From contig CM055102.1 of NCBI GenBank assembly GCA_029204225.1, positions 3,836,827 to 3,900,826 of the forward strand: a stretch of 64,000 bases of DNA, in the 5' to 3' direction. Shown here one piece after another: positions 55,358 to 64,000 of this stretch. The notes under the pieces are model-generated. The model worked only from the letters and a program-made list of their open reading frames with translations, was not told where the DNA came from and did no database searches. Both the position numbers and the translations under genes were made by a program. The stretch is from Diphasiastrum complanatum. Its lineage: Eukaryota; Streptophyta; Lycopodiopsida; Lycopodiales; Lycopodiaceae. Every line of letters begins with the position of its first letter. Position 1 is the first letter of the stretch.

Positions 55358-56574
55358 TGTTGGAGAAAGAGGTGTGTGAGTGTGAGAAACTAAAATAGCT
55401 CAAAAATAAAATGAACACGAAAAGAAGCGAACTTGAAGTTCGAACAAGAAACGAACTCGAACGGAAGGTGTTCGTGCGTAGCGGAATGAGCTATATTACT
55501 CTTTTCCTAAGCATGACTATGCCTATCAGAAATGGACAGAACGTTAGTGATAGAAATCATAGTCGATCTGATTATGTAGCCAAACATTAAGTAACAAAAC
55601 ATCAGAAGAATAATTTGTCGTGAACAGCTAGACAAATTATTAGTCGCGAATGATTTGCGAATAACTAGACTGAGCTCGAATGATAATCAGTCGCGAATTA
55701 GTCATGAAAGACAAGACTAAATATTAGTCATCAACAGCTAGATTATTAATAATTTGCTAAGAACAGATTACCAGATTGAGCAATAAGAGGGAGAGACAGA
55801 ATGAAGAAAAACATAGCAATATGGATACAAATATGAATGCAGAACGAGACAAAGTTGTTATCAGATTAAGTACAACAAAATATACATGTCAATAATGTTG
55901 TGGAGCACAACACAATAGTGGACGAAACCATGTGCTCTACAGAACTATTTCAATCTGTAAAAGAAATGAACCTGTTACTGACAATACAAAAGAATTAATG
56001 CGCAAGGCATCTACTTTGTCTATCTTTGATAAGTTTCTGATGCTATATTTTCACATGCACACTGAATATGCAAATGGTATTCAATATATACACAATTTTA
56101 CAAGTGTGCAGATGAAGAAAGTACAAAGTCGATGTTCTATTTGTAGGAGATCGTGGATGGCTGTTATCGTTGTCAAATCTATTAGCACAGTTGCGTGGGA
56201 TGAGCGTGAAAAGGCCCCAACGCCATCCTTCGCTGAAATGAACGTTGGTGAAAATGCAAAAAATGCGACACTTTGACGAAATGCCTTATAATTTGATTTA
56301 CAGGGTGCCTTCGCTTTTCCTAGCGCACCTTTGGCATTTTGTAAGGTAGTGTCGTCTTTTTCGCCTAACACAAATCATGTGTAAAAACACAATGTCATCT
56401 TTTTCGTCTTTTTCGCTTGTGGAAATTTACTTGTATTTATGCAGATAGTCGAGTTTTTCGTCAGTCTTAATTTACATGTAATATGCAGACTATGCGACAA
56501 CATGAGTGAAAATCTAGCATGAATGGAGGTAGATTAAAATAGGATTTAAGAGAGTAGATTAGATAAATCCAACG
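55358..56574 (-). repeat. Copia C 3' LTR
   Basis: Bounded by TGTTGGAG on the left and ATCCAACG on the right (the outer base apparently mutated from A), directly followed by a run of seven C (PPT GGGGGGG on the minus strand, 56575-56581). About 1217 bp. The 5' LTR is beyond the right edge of the window, so boundaries rest on the inverted termini and PPT. Confidence 0.65.
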
Positions 56575-56885
56575 CCCCCCCTTAATCTAGATCCGTGAAT
56601 GCCTTGATCTTCAGACTGAGCAATGCACAAAATCTGTTGTGTGCATTAACACTTAATGCCTTCGTGAATATATCTACAACCATGTCTTGAATTCTGCGGT
56701 ACGTTAAGCTCACCTCCTTGTTGAGAACTTTGCCCCTGATGTAGTGATATCTTATTTCAATGTGGTTACTCCTAGAGTGAAATCTAGGGTTGGCCGATAA
56801 GGCAATAACACTTTTATTATCACAGAATTTTGTACTGATACAAATTAATGTATGACAGTAAATTTTTCAACCAAAATGCTTCTTT

Positions 56886-56890
56886 AATAG
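56886..56890. other. Target-site duplication AATAG (left)
   Basis: Matches 61498-61502. Confidence 0.9.
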
Positions 56891-57626
56891 TGTGAATATT
56901 ATTAAAATATTCTCTTCCTATCTCGAGTTTGGGGCCATGTATATGGTTATTTTCACTAAATTTCATGTTGTACATAAAAGGTATGTGAATTGAGCACATA
57001 ACCTTCTAGTATAGGTCAGATTTGAGTTAAGTAAATTCAATTTTGATGACATGCTGAAGTTTAAATAGCATGCAATGTCATACTGTATGCATGCAAGCCA
57101 CATGCAAAATCAGTGCATGCAACATGCAAAGTGGTTTCTGTGATCTACACATGTCTAGGTAGTTTTATGAGTTGACATGCAGTACATGCAACATCCATGC
57201 ATGCAGTTACACATGTGGATCTCTGATAGGTGAATTAGTTCAGTTAAGTGGACTTTCCATGCAACTCCACTGTAGGAATTCGAGTCTCTCTCATGTAGGG
57301 AAAGCTTGGCATGTTTTGCCATATTGTGAATAATGAGATTTTGGTGTTTTGGACTCATTCTCTCTCTCTCTATCCGAGTTTTCCATCATTGATTTTCTCT
57401 CTCTACCCGAGAGCAGGCTGTTTTTCCCATACTGAGCACTTAGAATTATTTCTGACATTCAATTCTCATAGTGAGAAGTTAGATTTTTTCATCAGATGTA
57501 TGTCATTGTGCTCTTGTCATAGATTTTTCAAGTATACTGTTCTCTGATCAATCTTGTGCAATCACAACACCTCAGTAAGATCTTGTAGGGTGTGTGGTGA
57601 AGTTCACACGTGCTAAAAACTTCACA
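56891..57626 (+). repeat. Copia B 5' LTR
   Basis: 736 bp, TGTGAATATT…CTTCACA, rich in ATGCATGCA phrases and with a CT-rich end. Pairs with 60770-61497. Confidence 0.93.
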
Positions 57627-57638
57627 TGGTATCAGAGC
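57627..57638 (+). other. Copia B primer-binding site
   Basis: TGGTATCAGAGC, complementary to the 3' end of initiator tRNA-Met, immediately after the 5' LTR. Confidence 0.93.
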
Positions 57639-58392
57639 TTCATGCTTTGAAGAGGTGAGGGTGTATACATCAGATCATCAATGTTTTTGCTTGCAGGAAC
57701 TCGGATTTTGGAGAGGGATTCAAACTCGCTGAGAAACAAGAAATCTATGGATCATAAGTGGATCAAATAAAGGCTGATCTGATCCAGTGGAGCTCTGTAC
57801 GGACAGAGAGCTGTGAAATCAACCCTCATTAATGAGTGCTACTTCTCAAGGAATGATCCGAATTTGATGTTCTATAGCTTGTTGGATAGGTATTGAAGAG
57901 TAGAATGTGTTGCTTTTGTTTCTAAATCAATTTGATTTGTTTTTAGAAGAGTTTTAGGCAATCAGAGAGTTGAGAGTGTACTCAACTTGTGGAATATGCC
58001 AAAGTGAGCACACATCTATCTTTTTCACCATTTTCATCAATTCTCACTGTCAATCAAGTAGAATTGGATAGAAGTGAGTGTTCTGAGGTCTTAGACTTTT
58101 CATTTCACACATATTACTGTGTTTGAGTTGAAAGTAAGTTCCTAGAGAGTTTATCAGTATTTTGAAACTCGTGGGAGAGATAGACTTCTTACTTGCATGT
58201 GCTTCTTTTTTGTGACTGAAGCAAGATCCAAATTCAAGATAGATTGATTTTTTGTATTGAGAATTTGTTCTCAAAATTTGTTGCAAGATTTCATAGGGTG
58301 GATCAACATAAGTGTTAGATCCTAGATTGAGATAGTAAGCAACACCCTTTCAACTCCATTTTTTATCATTACTAGAATTTCTCATAGAGAAG

Positions 58393-59205
58393 ATGTCTTC
58401 ATCAGGTTCACATTTCTTGGAGCACAGTGAGAGATTAACATTTTCAAATTATGCAATGTGGAAGATCAAAATGAAATAATTATTGATTCTACAAGATGTA
58501 ATGGATATTGTGAGTGGAGCTGAAAAACAACCTGCTGCACCTAATGAAGCTGCAACATTTCACAAAAGACCCAGAATTGCCCTTCATTTCATAAAAATGA
58601 ATGTAACTAATGAAGTGTTAAGAGAGATCAGTACATGCACCACTTCCAAGAAAGCTTGGGATACCCTAAAAAAATTCTATAAAATCAAGAATACTTCTAG
58701 ATTGCTTACATTTAGAAATCAAATATCTCTAAGTTATCAAAGAGTAGATGAGAGTGCTTCATCATATGTCATGAGAGTTAAGGATCTTCATCAAGAGTTA
58801 GCTAGTATTGGTGATGCTCTTAAGAACACTGAACTTATTCAAGTAGTCCGAAATGGACTTAGAGATGAGTATGACAATATTGTGCATACTTATGTTGTCA
58901 GGGAGGATCTTCCATCCTTGGAGACACTGCAAGGTGTTCTCATTGTTGAAGAAAGCATGCAAGAGAACAAGATGCTGAGGATCAAAAGACTTTCATTGAA
59001 AGATGGTGGAGATGACAAAGCACTCTTCATCAGAGACAAGTCAAGAGGCAAGGGCAAAGGACAACAACACTTCAAGAAGGACAAAGCCAAAGAAAGTGGG
59101 ATTAGTCCTCACAAGCTGCAACATCTAGTGGCAAGAAGAAGCTATCAAAGATTAAGTGTTTTTCTGTGGCAAGAAAGGACACTATGCATCAAACTATTTC
59201 AATAA
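58393..59205 (+). pseudogene. Copia B gag
   Basis: ATG at 58393 starts SSSGSHFLEHSERLTFSNYA; a TAA at 58477-58479 interrupts, then the frame stays open for 240 codons (ILQDVMDIVSG, KMNVTNEVLREIST, LKNTELIQVVRNGLRDEYD, UBN2-type Gag). A frame change near 59150 leads to the zinc knuckle CGKKGHYASNY, where the last Cys of CCHC is Tyr. Confidence 0.88.
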
Positions 59206-59554
59206 GAAGAACCAATCTAAGCAAGCTAACCTTACTAATGAGGATGAGTGTGAGGGTGTTGAGAGTGAAAGAGAGGATTCATTAATGATGTCTACTTTTT
59301 CATCTTTTCCTTTTAAGAATGAAGAAGTCTGGTGGATAGATAGTGGGGCTAGTTCCCATATGTCTAGTTCTAGGAACTCTTTCACTAATCTCATGCCATA
59401 TCTAGGTACAAAAAGATCAATCTATACTGCTAATGATGTAGAGTGTAGGATTGAAGGAATTGGTAGTATTCGATTGCATGCATCATCATCAAAATCTTTT
59501 CGCTTACATGATGTACTGTATGTACCTAGATTGACTAAGAATATTCCAGCTTGA
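59156..59554 (+). pseudogene. Copia B zinc knuckle and protease start
   Basis: Knuckle remnant, acidic stretch, then VWWIDSGASSHMSSSRNSFT, the protease active site with DSGAS, and LHDVLYVPRLTKN. It ends at the deletion junction. Confidence 0.88.
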
Positions 59555-60031
59555 TGTTTCTAATGTATTTCTCAATGGTTACCTTGAGGAGGAGATTTAC
59601 ATGGAGCAACCTCCAGATTTTGTGAAAGAAGGTGATGAATTAAAAGTTTGTCTTTTGTTCAAAAGTCTCTATGGACTGAAACAAGCACCAAGGTCTTGGT
59701 ATGCAAGGCTCAACTCCTATCTCATATCACTCAGATTTTGTCTAAGTGAATATGACCATTCTTTGTATTATAAGTTTGTATATAACTTTGTAATTATTCT
59801 TCTCATATATGTAGATGATATCATTCTTTGTGGAAATAATGAGAAGCTAATTGAAGAAACCAAGTATGCACTTGGTACTGAGTTTAAGATGCAAGACTTA
59901 GGAGTTCTTCACTATATTCTTGGCCTTGTAATAGATTTTTGGAAAGGTCATGCATTTATAAGCCAAAGTAGATATGCACTTTCCATGCTCAAGAAATTCC
60001 AGATGGATATTGTAAAGGTATAGATACATCT
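59552..60031 (+). pseudogene. Copia B RT second half
   Basis: VFLNGYLEEE lies just past the junction, then KSLYGLKQAPRSWYARLNSY and LLIYVDDIILCGNN (YVDD catalytic motif). A small deletion near 60003-60010 shifts frame relative to copia A. Confidence 0.88.
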
Positions 60032-60714
60032 ATGGAGCACACTGTAAAAGTTCCTATGAAAGATGATGAGAAATCCTTTGAGGACATCACTCTTTATAGG
60101 AGTCTTATTGGCTCACTTGTTTGGTTAACAGTGACTAGGCCTGATCTAAGCTTTTGTGTTCATAAGCTAAGTCAATGCATGCATGATCCAAAGTTATATC
60201 ACTGGAAGTTGGCTAAAAGAATCTTGAGGTATATATCTTCTACTTTTGATTTTAGACTATTCTACAAGGGAGAAGATTTGACTTTGATTGCTTTTTCAGA
60301 TTCAGATTTTGCAAGAGACAGGTTGGATAGAAAATCCACAAGTGCTTACACTATATTTCTTGGAGGAAACTTGGTTTCTTGGCTATCAAAGAAGCAGACA
60401 ACTATTTCCTTATCATCCTGTGAAGTTGAGTACAAATCTCTTACAACCACAACAAAGGAGGTTTTATGAATCAAAAGGCTACTTTTGGAGCTAAAGTGTT
60501 ATGCATATGAAGATCTTCCAGTTATCAAGAATGACAACAGTTCTACTCAAGCTCTTGCAAATAATCCAGTTTTCCATGCAAGGAGCAAACACATTGAAGT
60601 AGCTCATCATTTTGTAAGAGAAAAAGTCATTGTGAGAGAGATATCACTGGAGCATGTTGATTCTACAAATTGTGTTGCCACTACTCAAGAATGTCTTTAT
60701 CAAGATAAGGTATA
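60032..60714 (+). pseudogene. Copia B RNase H
   Basis: MEHTVKVPMKDDEKSFEDIT, SDSDFARDRLDRKSTSAYT, LVSWLSKKQTTISLSSCEVE. A TGA at 60467-60469 replaces the Trp codon present in copia A; then NPVFHARSKHIEVAHHFVRE. The normal C-terminus is lost after CVATT. Confidence 0.88.
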
Positions 60715-60769
60715 ACCTTGGCCTAATTTTGAAGTCTATGATGATAGGAACATAGATTTTAAGGAGGAG

Positions 60770-61497
60770 TGTGAAGATTATTAAAATATTATCTTCCTAT
60801 CTCGAGTTTGGGGCCATGTCCATGGTTATTTCCACTAAATTTCATGTTGTACATAAAAGATATGTGAATTGAGCACATAACCTTCTAGTATAGGTCGGAT
60901 TTGAGTTAGGTAGATTCAATTTTGATGATATGCTAAAGTTTAGATAGCATGCAATGTCATATTGTATGCATGCAAGCCACATGCAATCAGTCATGCAACA
61001 TGCAAAGTGTTTCTGTGATCTACACATGTCTAGGTAGTTTTATGAGCTGACATGCAGTACATGCAACATCCATGCATGCAGTTACACATGTGGATCTCTG
61101 GTAGGTGAATTAGTTCAGTTAAGTGGACTTTCCATGAAACTCCACTGTAGAAATTCGAGTCTCTCTCATGTAGGTAAAGCTTGGCATGTTTTGCCATATT
61201 GTGAATAATGAGATTTTGGTGTTTTGGACTCATTCTCTCTCTACCCAAGTTTTCCATCATTGATTTTCTCTCTCTACTTGAGAGAAGGCTGTTTTTCCCA
61301 TACTGAGCACTTAGAATTATTTCTGACATTCAATTCTCATAGTGAGAAGTTAAAATTTATCATCAAATGTATGCCATTGTGCTCTTGTCATAGATTTTTC
61401 AAGTATACTGTTCTCTGATCAATCTTGTGCAATCAGAACACCTCAATAAGATCCTGTAGGGTGTGTGGTGAAGTTCACACGTGCTAAAAACTTCACA
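60770..61497 (+). repeat. Copia B 3' LTR
   Basis: 728 bp, follows the PPT. Differs from the 5' LTR by scattered substitutions and small indels. Confidence 0.93.
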
Positions 61498-61502
61498 AAT
61501 AG
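61498..61502. other. Target-site duplication AATAG (right)
   Basis: Matches 56886-56890. Confidence 0.9.
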
Positions 61503-61504
61503 AT

Positions 61505-62304
61505 TGAGTAGCAGCAATGTATTCTTCTTCTATAGAAGAAAGTGCGATAGAGGTTTGCTTACAACTGTTCCATGAAATAGGACTGCCATTGAAGAAGAAT
61601 GTAAATCCAGATGTGGACTTACGATTGTCTACATTTCCTCCCCAGCTTGCATCAGAATATCCACTGAGCTAATGAAGATTGTCGTTGTTGACATCTCCAT
61701 AGCAGATGCACTGGTCCATGGTAGCTCGAATATATCTCATGACTCTTTTGAGAGCCTTCCAATGGGTAATGCTAGGATTAGCCATATATTGGCTGAGTGA
61801 GCTTACTGCAAAAGAAATATTTGGTCTTGTACAGACCATTGAATACATGAGAGATCCAAGTATCGATTGATAAGAATACTCTCTCATCTGCTCCTCTTCT
61901 TGCTTGGTCTGAGGACATTGGTCCTTTGACAAATATAGGCCTGTATCCATTGGTGAGTGAGCTAATTTACAATTCATTAGATTGTATCTATTAAGAATAT
62001 TGTAAAAAATACATTTGTTGAGTGATGTAAATCAGTCATCTCACCTGTCTCTGTGGATCTGAATGCCCATCCAAAAGTGAGCTTTGTCCATATCAGTCAT
62101 GTCGAACTCTAAAAATAGCATCTATTTAGAATCCTTGACCAAATTGGTATTGTTGTTGAAGAGCAACATATCATCCACGTATAAGTTGATGATGATGAAG
62201 GATTGCTGCAGTGACTTGGAATAGACATTGCAATCAACAGTGCTTGGTTTGAATCCTTGGTCAATGAGGAATGTGTTGATCCTTTGAAACCAAGCTCTGG
62301 CATA
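61505..62304 (-). pseudogene. Copia C RT second half and RNase H
   Basis: LYVDDMLLFNNN (the RT YVDD motif, about 62160-62195), HSPMDTGLYLSKDQCPQTKQ, SMVCTRPNISFAVSSLSQYM, KALKRVMRYIRATMD, then the RNase H block SGYSDASWGGNVDNRKSTSG. Stops near 62105 and 62040 and a frame change near 62305 separate it from the upstream half. Confidence 0.85.
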
Positions 62305-63348
62305 CTATTTCAAGCCGTAAAGTGCTTTGTGGAGTTTACAGACATGATTCTTTATACCTTCCAGAACGTATTCTTTGGACTGGATCATGTAGATTTCTTC
62401 TTGTATAACTCCATTCAGATAGGCTATTTGCACATCAAGTTGATGTACTTCGAGATCGGCAGCTGCAGCATAAGACAAGAGTGTTCGGATCGTCGAATGC
62501 TTGACTACTGGATTGAAAGTCTCGTTATAGTTGACGTTCAGGATTTGAGTGAATCCTCGTGCTACCAGTCTTGTCTTCCTTTGATCAATTGCTCTATTGG
62601 CATTGTATTTGATCTTAAAGATCCATTTGCAATCAATGATATTGTAGCCAATAGGAGCTTCGACTAGTGACCACATCTGGTTCTTGATCAAAGAGGAATA
62701 CTCTCTGTCCATAGCTTCTCTCCAGAGATCAGAGCCTAGTTGGTTGAGTGTCTCTTCGACTATCATCGGTTCCTCTATCAAGAGACATGTAGACTCAGGA
62801 GTATACCTTGTGGGTTGTGTGCGCACTTGACTTGATCTTTTAGGAGGATTTGACTGATGAATCACTCTTGGGACTTGTTGTTGGGTAGCAGCAACATCTT
62901 CGTCTGATTCGCTGTCAAAAAGTGGGTCAACAATGAACATGCCTGAGCCAGAAGCTCGGACAATCATGTCAATGGCAGGTGATGAAGGTTCTCCTGGAGC
63001 AATATTCTTGCCTTTGAACTGATCCTCGATAAAGACTGTATTTTGGCTATACAAGATTTGTTGGGTATCAGGACTATACAGCTTGTATGTATTGTCAGAT
63101 GAAGTATATCCAATCAGGATGGTCTTGGAACCTTGGAAGTCCAATTTCTTCCTCGTGTCTTTTGGGATCTGTGCGTAGGCAATGCATCCAAACACTCTTA
63201 GGCTCTTCATAGAAGGCTTAGAGAATGTCCACACCTCGTGGGGTGTCTTTACTAATTGGACCTTGGTTGAACATCTATTCTGGACATAAGCTGCAGTGGA
63301 GACAACTTCGGCCCATAATCTCTTGGGCAGTGATGCATGCGCTAGCAT
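62305..63348 (-). CDS. Copia C integrase C-terminus and RT first half
   Basis: A 347-codon open frame. LPKRLWAEVVSTAAYVQNRC and CIAYAQIPKDTRKKLDFQGS, then IGYTSSDNTYKLY, are the copia integrase C-terminal landmarks. An acidic spacer follows, then the RT entry WREAMDREYSSLIKNQMWSL, CKWIFKIKYNANR, ARGFTQ and QLDVQIAYLNGVIQEEIYM to KLHKALYGLK. The reading breaks right after LYGLK and continues in another frame downstream. Confidence 0.88.
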   Translation of the reverse strand: MLAHASLPKRLWAEVVSTAAYVQNRCSTKVQLVKTPHEVWTFSKPSMKSLRVFGCIAYAQIPKDTRKKLDFQGSKTILIGYTSSDNTYKLYSPDTQQILYSQNTVFIEDQFKGKNIAPGEPSSPAIDMIVRASGSGMFIVDPLFDSESDEDVAATQQQVPRVIHQSNPPKRSSQVRTQPTRYTPESTCLLIEEPMIVEETLNQLGSDLWREAMDREYSSLIKNQMWSLVEAPIGYNIIDCKWIFKIKYNANRAIDQRKTRLVARGFTQILNVNYNETFNPVVKHSTIRTLLSYAAAADLEVHQLDVQIAYLNGVIQEEIYMIQSKEYVLEGIKNHVCKLHKALYGLK

Positions 63349-63426
63349 ACATTTGGCTTATTCAACTAGAGTACGGTTCTTCCTCTTGACTAAGCCATTA
63401 GACTGAGGACTGTAAGGAATGATGAA

Positions 63427-63705
63427 TTACTGTTCAATGTCTTGGCTTTGGCAGTACTCCTTAAACTTGATAGAGATGTATTCTCCACCATTGTCTGACC
63501 TTAGGGCCTTGATCGTCCTTCTAGTCTCCTTCTCTACACGCTCCTTGAAGATTCTGAAGCGGTTGAAGGCTTCTGATTTCTTCTTTATAAAGTACACCAT
63601 AGTCCTTCTAGAAAATTCATCAATAAAAGTTATAAGATACTTTGCATCCTTCAACGAAGGATTTTTCATCAGGCCACAAATGTCTGAATGTACAATGTCT
63701 AACAA
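63427..63705 (-). pseudogene. Copia C integrase core
   Basis: DIVHSDICGLMKNPSLKDAK, YLITFIDEFSR and ALRSDNGGEYIS give the first two Asp of the DDE triad. The upstream HHCC finger is missing because of the gag-integrase deletion. A stop or frame break near 63420 and 63360 separates it from the C-terminal part. Confidence 0.88.
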
Positions 63706-64000
63706 TTCTCTAGCAATATGCTGATGGCTTGAACTGCATCTTGATTGTCTATGACAGATCCGAAAGTGGCCATTTGCTTTAGCAGGTTCTTGAATTGATT
63801 GATGTGATTTTGTAGGGAATCACCATTCACCATCTTAAGGGAGTAAATTGTTTTCCTGAGATGTAGCTTGGAAGCTATATCTCGCACTTCGTATAGTGTG
63901 CTCAAGATGTCCCAAACTTCTTTCAATGTCTGGGCCTCGAATGCATGGCTGATCTGGGTATCCGTAATGTTGAGGATGATCAGCGCGAAAGCCTTTCCAT
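63699..64000 (-). pseudogene. Copia C gag (partial, enters from the right edge)
   Basis: EVWDILSTLYEVRDIASKLH and LRKTIYSLKMVNGDSLQNHI are typical of copia Gag (UBN2). Upstream Gag continues beyond 64000. Confidence 0.8.

Larger units (their letters stand above)
56891..61497 (+). mobile_element. Copia B: Ty1/copia element with intact ends and internal deletion, 4.6 kb
   Basis: LTRs 56891-57626 and 60770-61497, TSD AATAG on both sides, tRNA-iMet PBS at 57627, PPT AAGGAGGAG at 60761-60769. Inside are gag, the protease start, then a junction near 59550 straight into mid-RT, then RNase H. The whole integrase and the first half of RT are absent. Stops and frameshifts break every gene. It is inserted in the RNase H region of copia C. 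Confidence 0.93.
55358..64000 (-). mobile_element. Copia C: minus-strand copia split by copia B, runs off the window
   Basis: Body segments 56575-56885 (RNase H C-terminus: CDNKSVIALSANPRFHSRSN and HIEIRYHYIRGKV) and 61503-64000 (RNase H, RT, integrase, gag). The RNase H frame is continuous across the copia B insertion if one AATAG copy is kept. Gag (63699-63926) abuts the integrase core (63427-63705) directly, so the Gag C-terminus, zinc knuckle, protease and integrase N-terminus are deleted. Nonautonomous. Confidence 0.88.

Overview
This window is nuclear DNA from a land plant with a large, transposon-rich genome. The evidence is an Arabidopsis-type plant O-fucosyltransferase-like gene, a plant-style multi-exon ABCB (P-glycoprotein) locus with GT-AG introns, and plant Ty3/gypsy and Ty1/copia elements with classical tRNA-Asp and tRNA-iMet primer-binding sites. 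Very long (GA)n/(CT)n tracts and long TE-filled introns suggest a fern or gymnosperm, but the sequence alone does not settle this. No bacterial operon, CRISPR array, rRNA or tRNA gene was seen.

Layout. 0-11 kb: CT-rich DNA with a strong GC-rich hairpin and a tandem minisatellite, then one apparently intact single-exon gene (2935-4557, +), a type II membrane O-fucosyltransferase-like protein. Behind it are a 188-bp tandem duplication, an LTR fragment and degenerate retroelement scraps. 11.4-40.8 kb: one ABCB transporter locus on the minus strand. I could place ten exons in collinear order (TMD1, NBD1, TMD2, NBD2) with GT-AG junctions and matching phases. It is a pseudogene: an in-frame stop, at least three frameshifts, and no visible exon for the NBD1 Q-loop segment. 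Its introns hold a LINE with a deleted RT core, further LINE 3' ends, copia scraps and a nearly complete 11.5-kb gypsy element (25450-36933, -). That element has ~1.2-kb LTRs, a TATGG target duplication, PBS, PPT, gag, pol and a large extra ORF downstream of pol. It sits about 14 bp from a splice donor.

44.5-64 kb: a nested retrotransposon cluster. A second, older gypsy relative (+) carries many stop codons, several of the CAG-to-TAG kind, and is split by a truncated copia (copia A). It ends inside a decayed homologue of the same extra ORF. Next comes a decayed multi-exon gene of unknown function (about 52.97-54.84 kb, +) beside six copies of a 15-bp palindrome. A minus-strand copia (C) begins at 55.36 kb and runs off the right edge. 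It is split by a complete-ended but internally deleted copia (B, 56891-61497, +) of the same family as copia A, with an AATAG target duplication.

The most interesting items are the extra post-pol ORF shared by two diverged gypsy copies, the decayed unknown gene with its palindromes, and the way long (CT)n tracts start within a few bases of two ABCB splice donors. The only candidate functional host gene is the O-fucosyltransferase-like gene.
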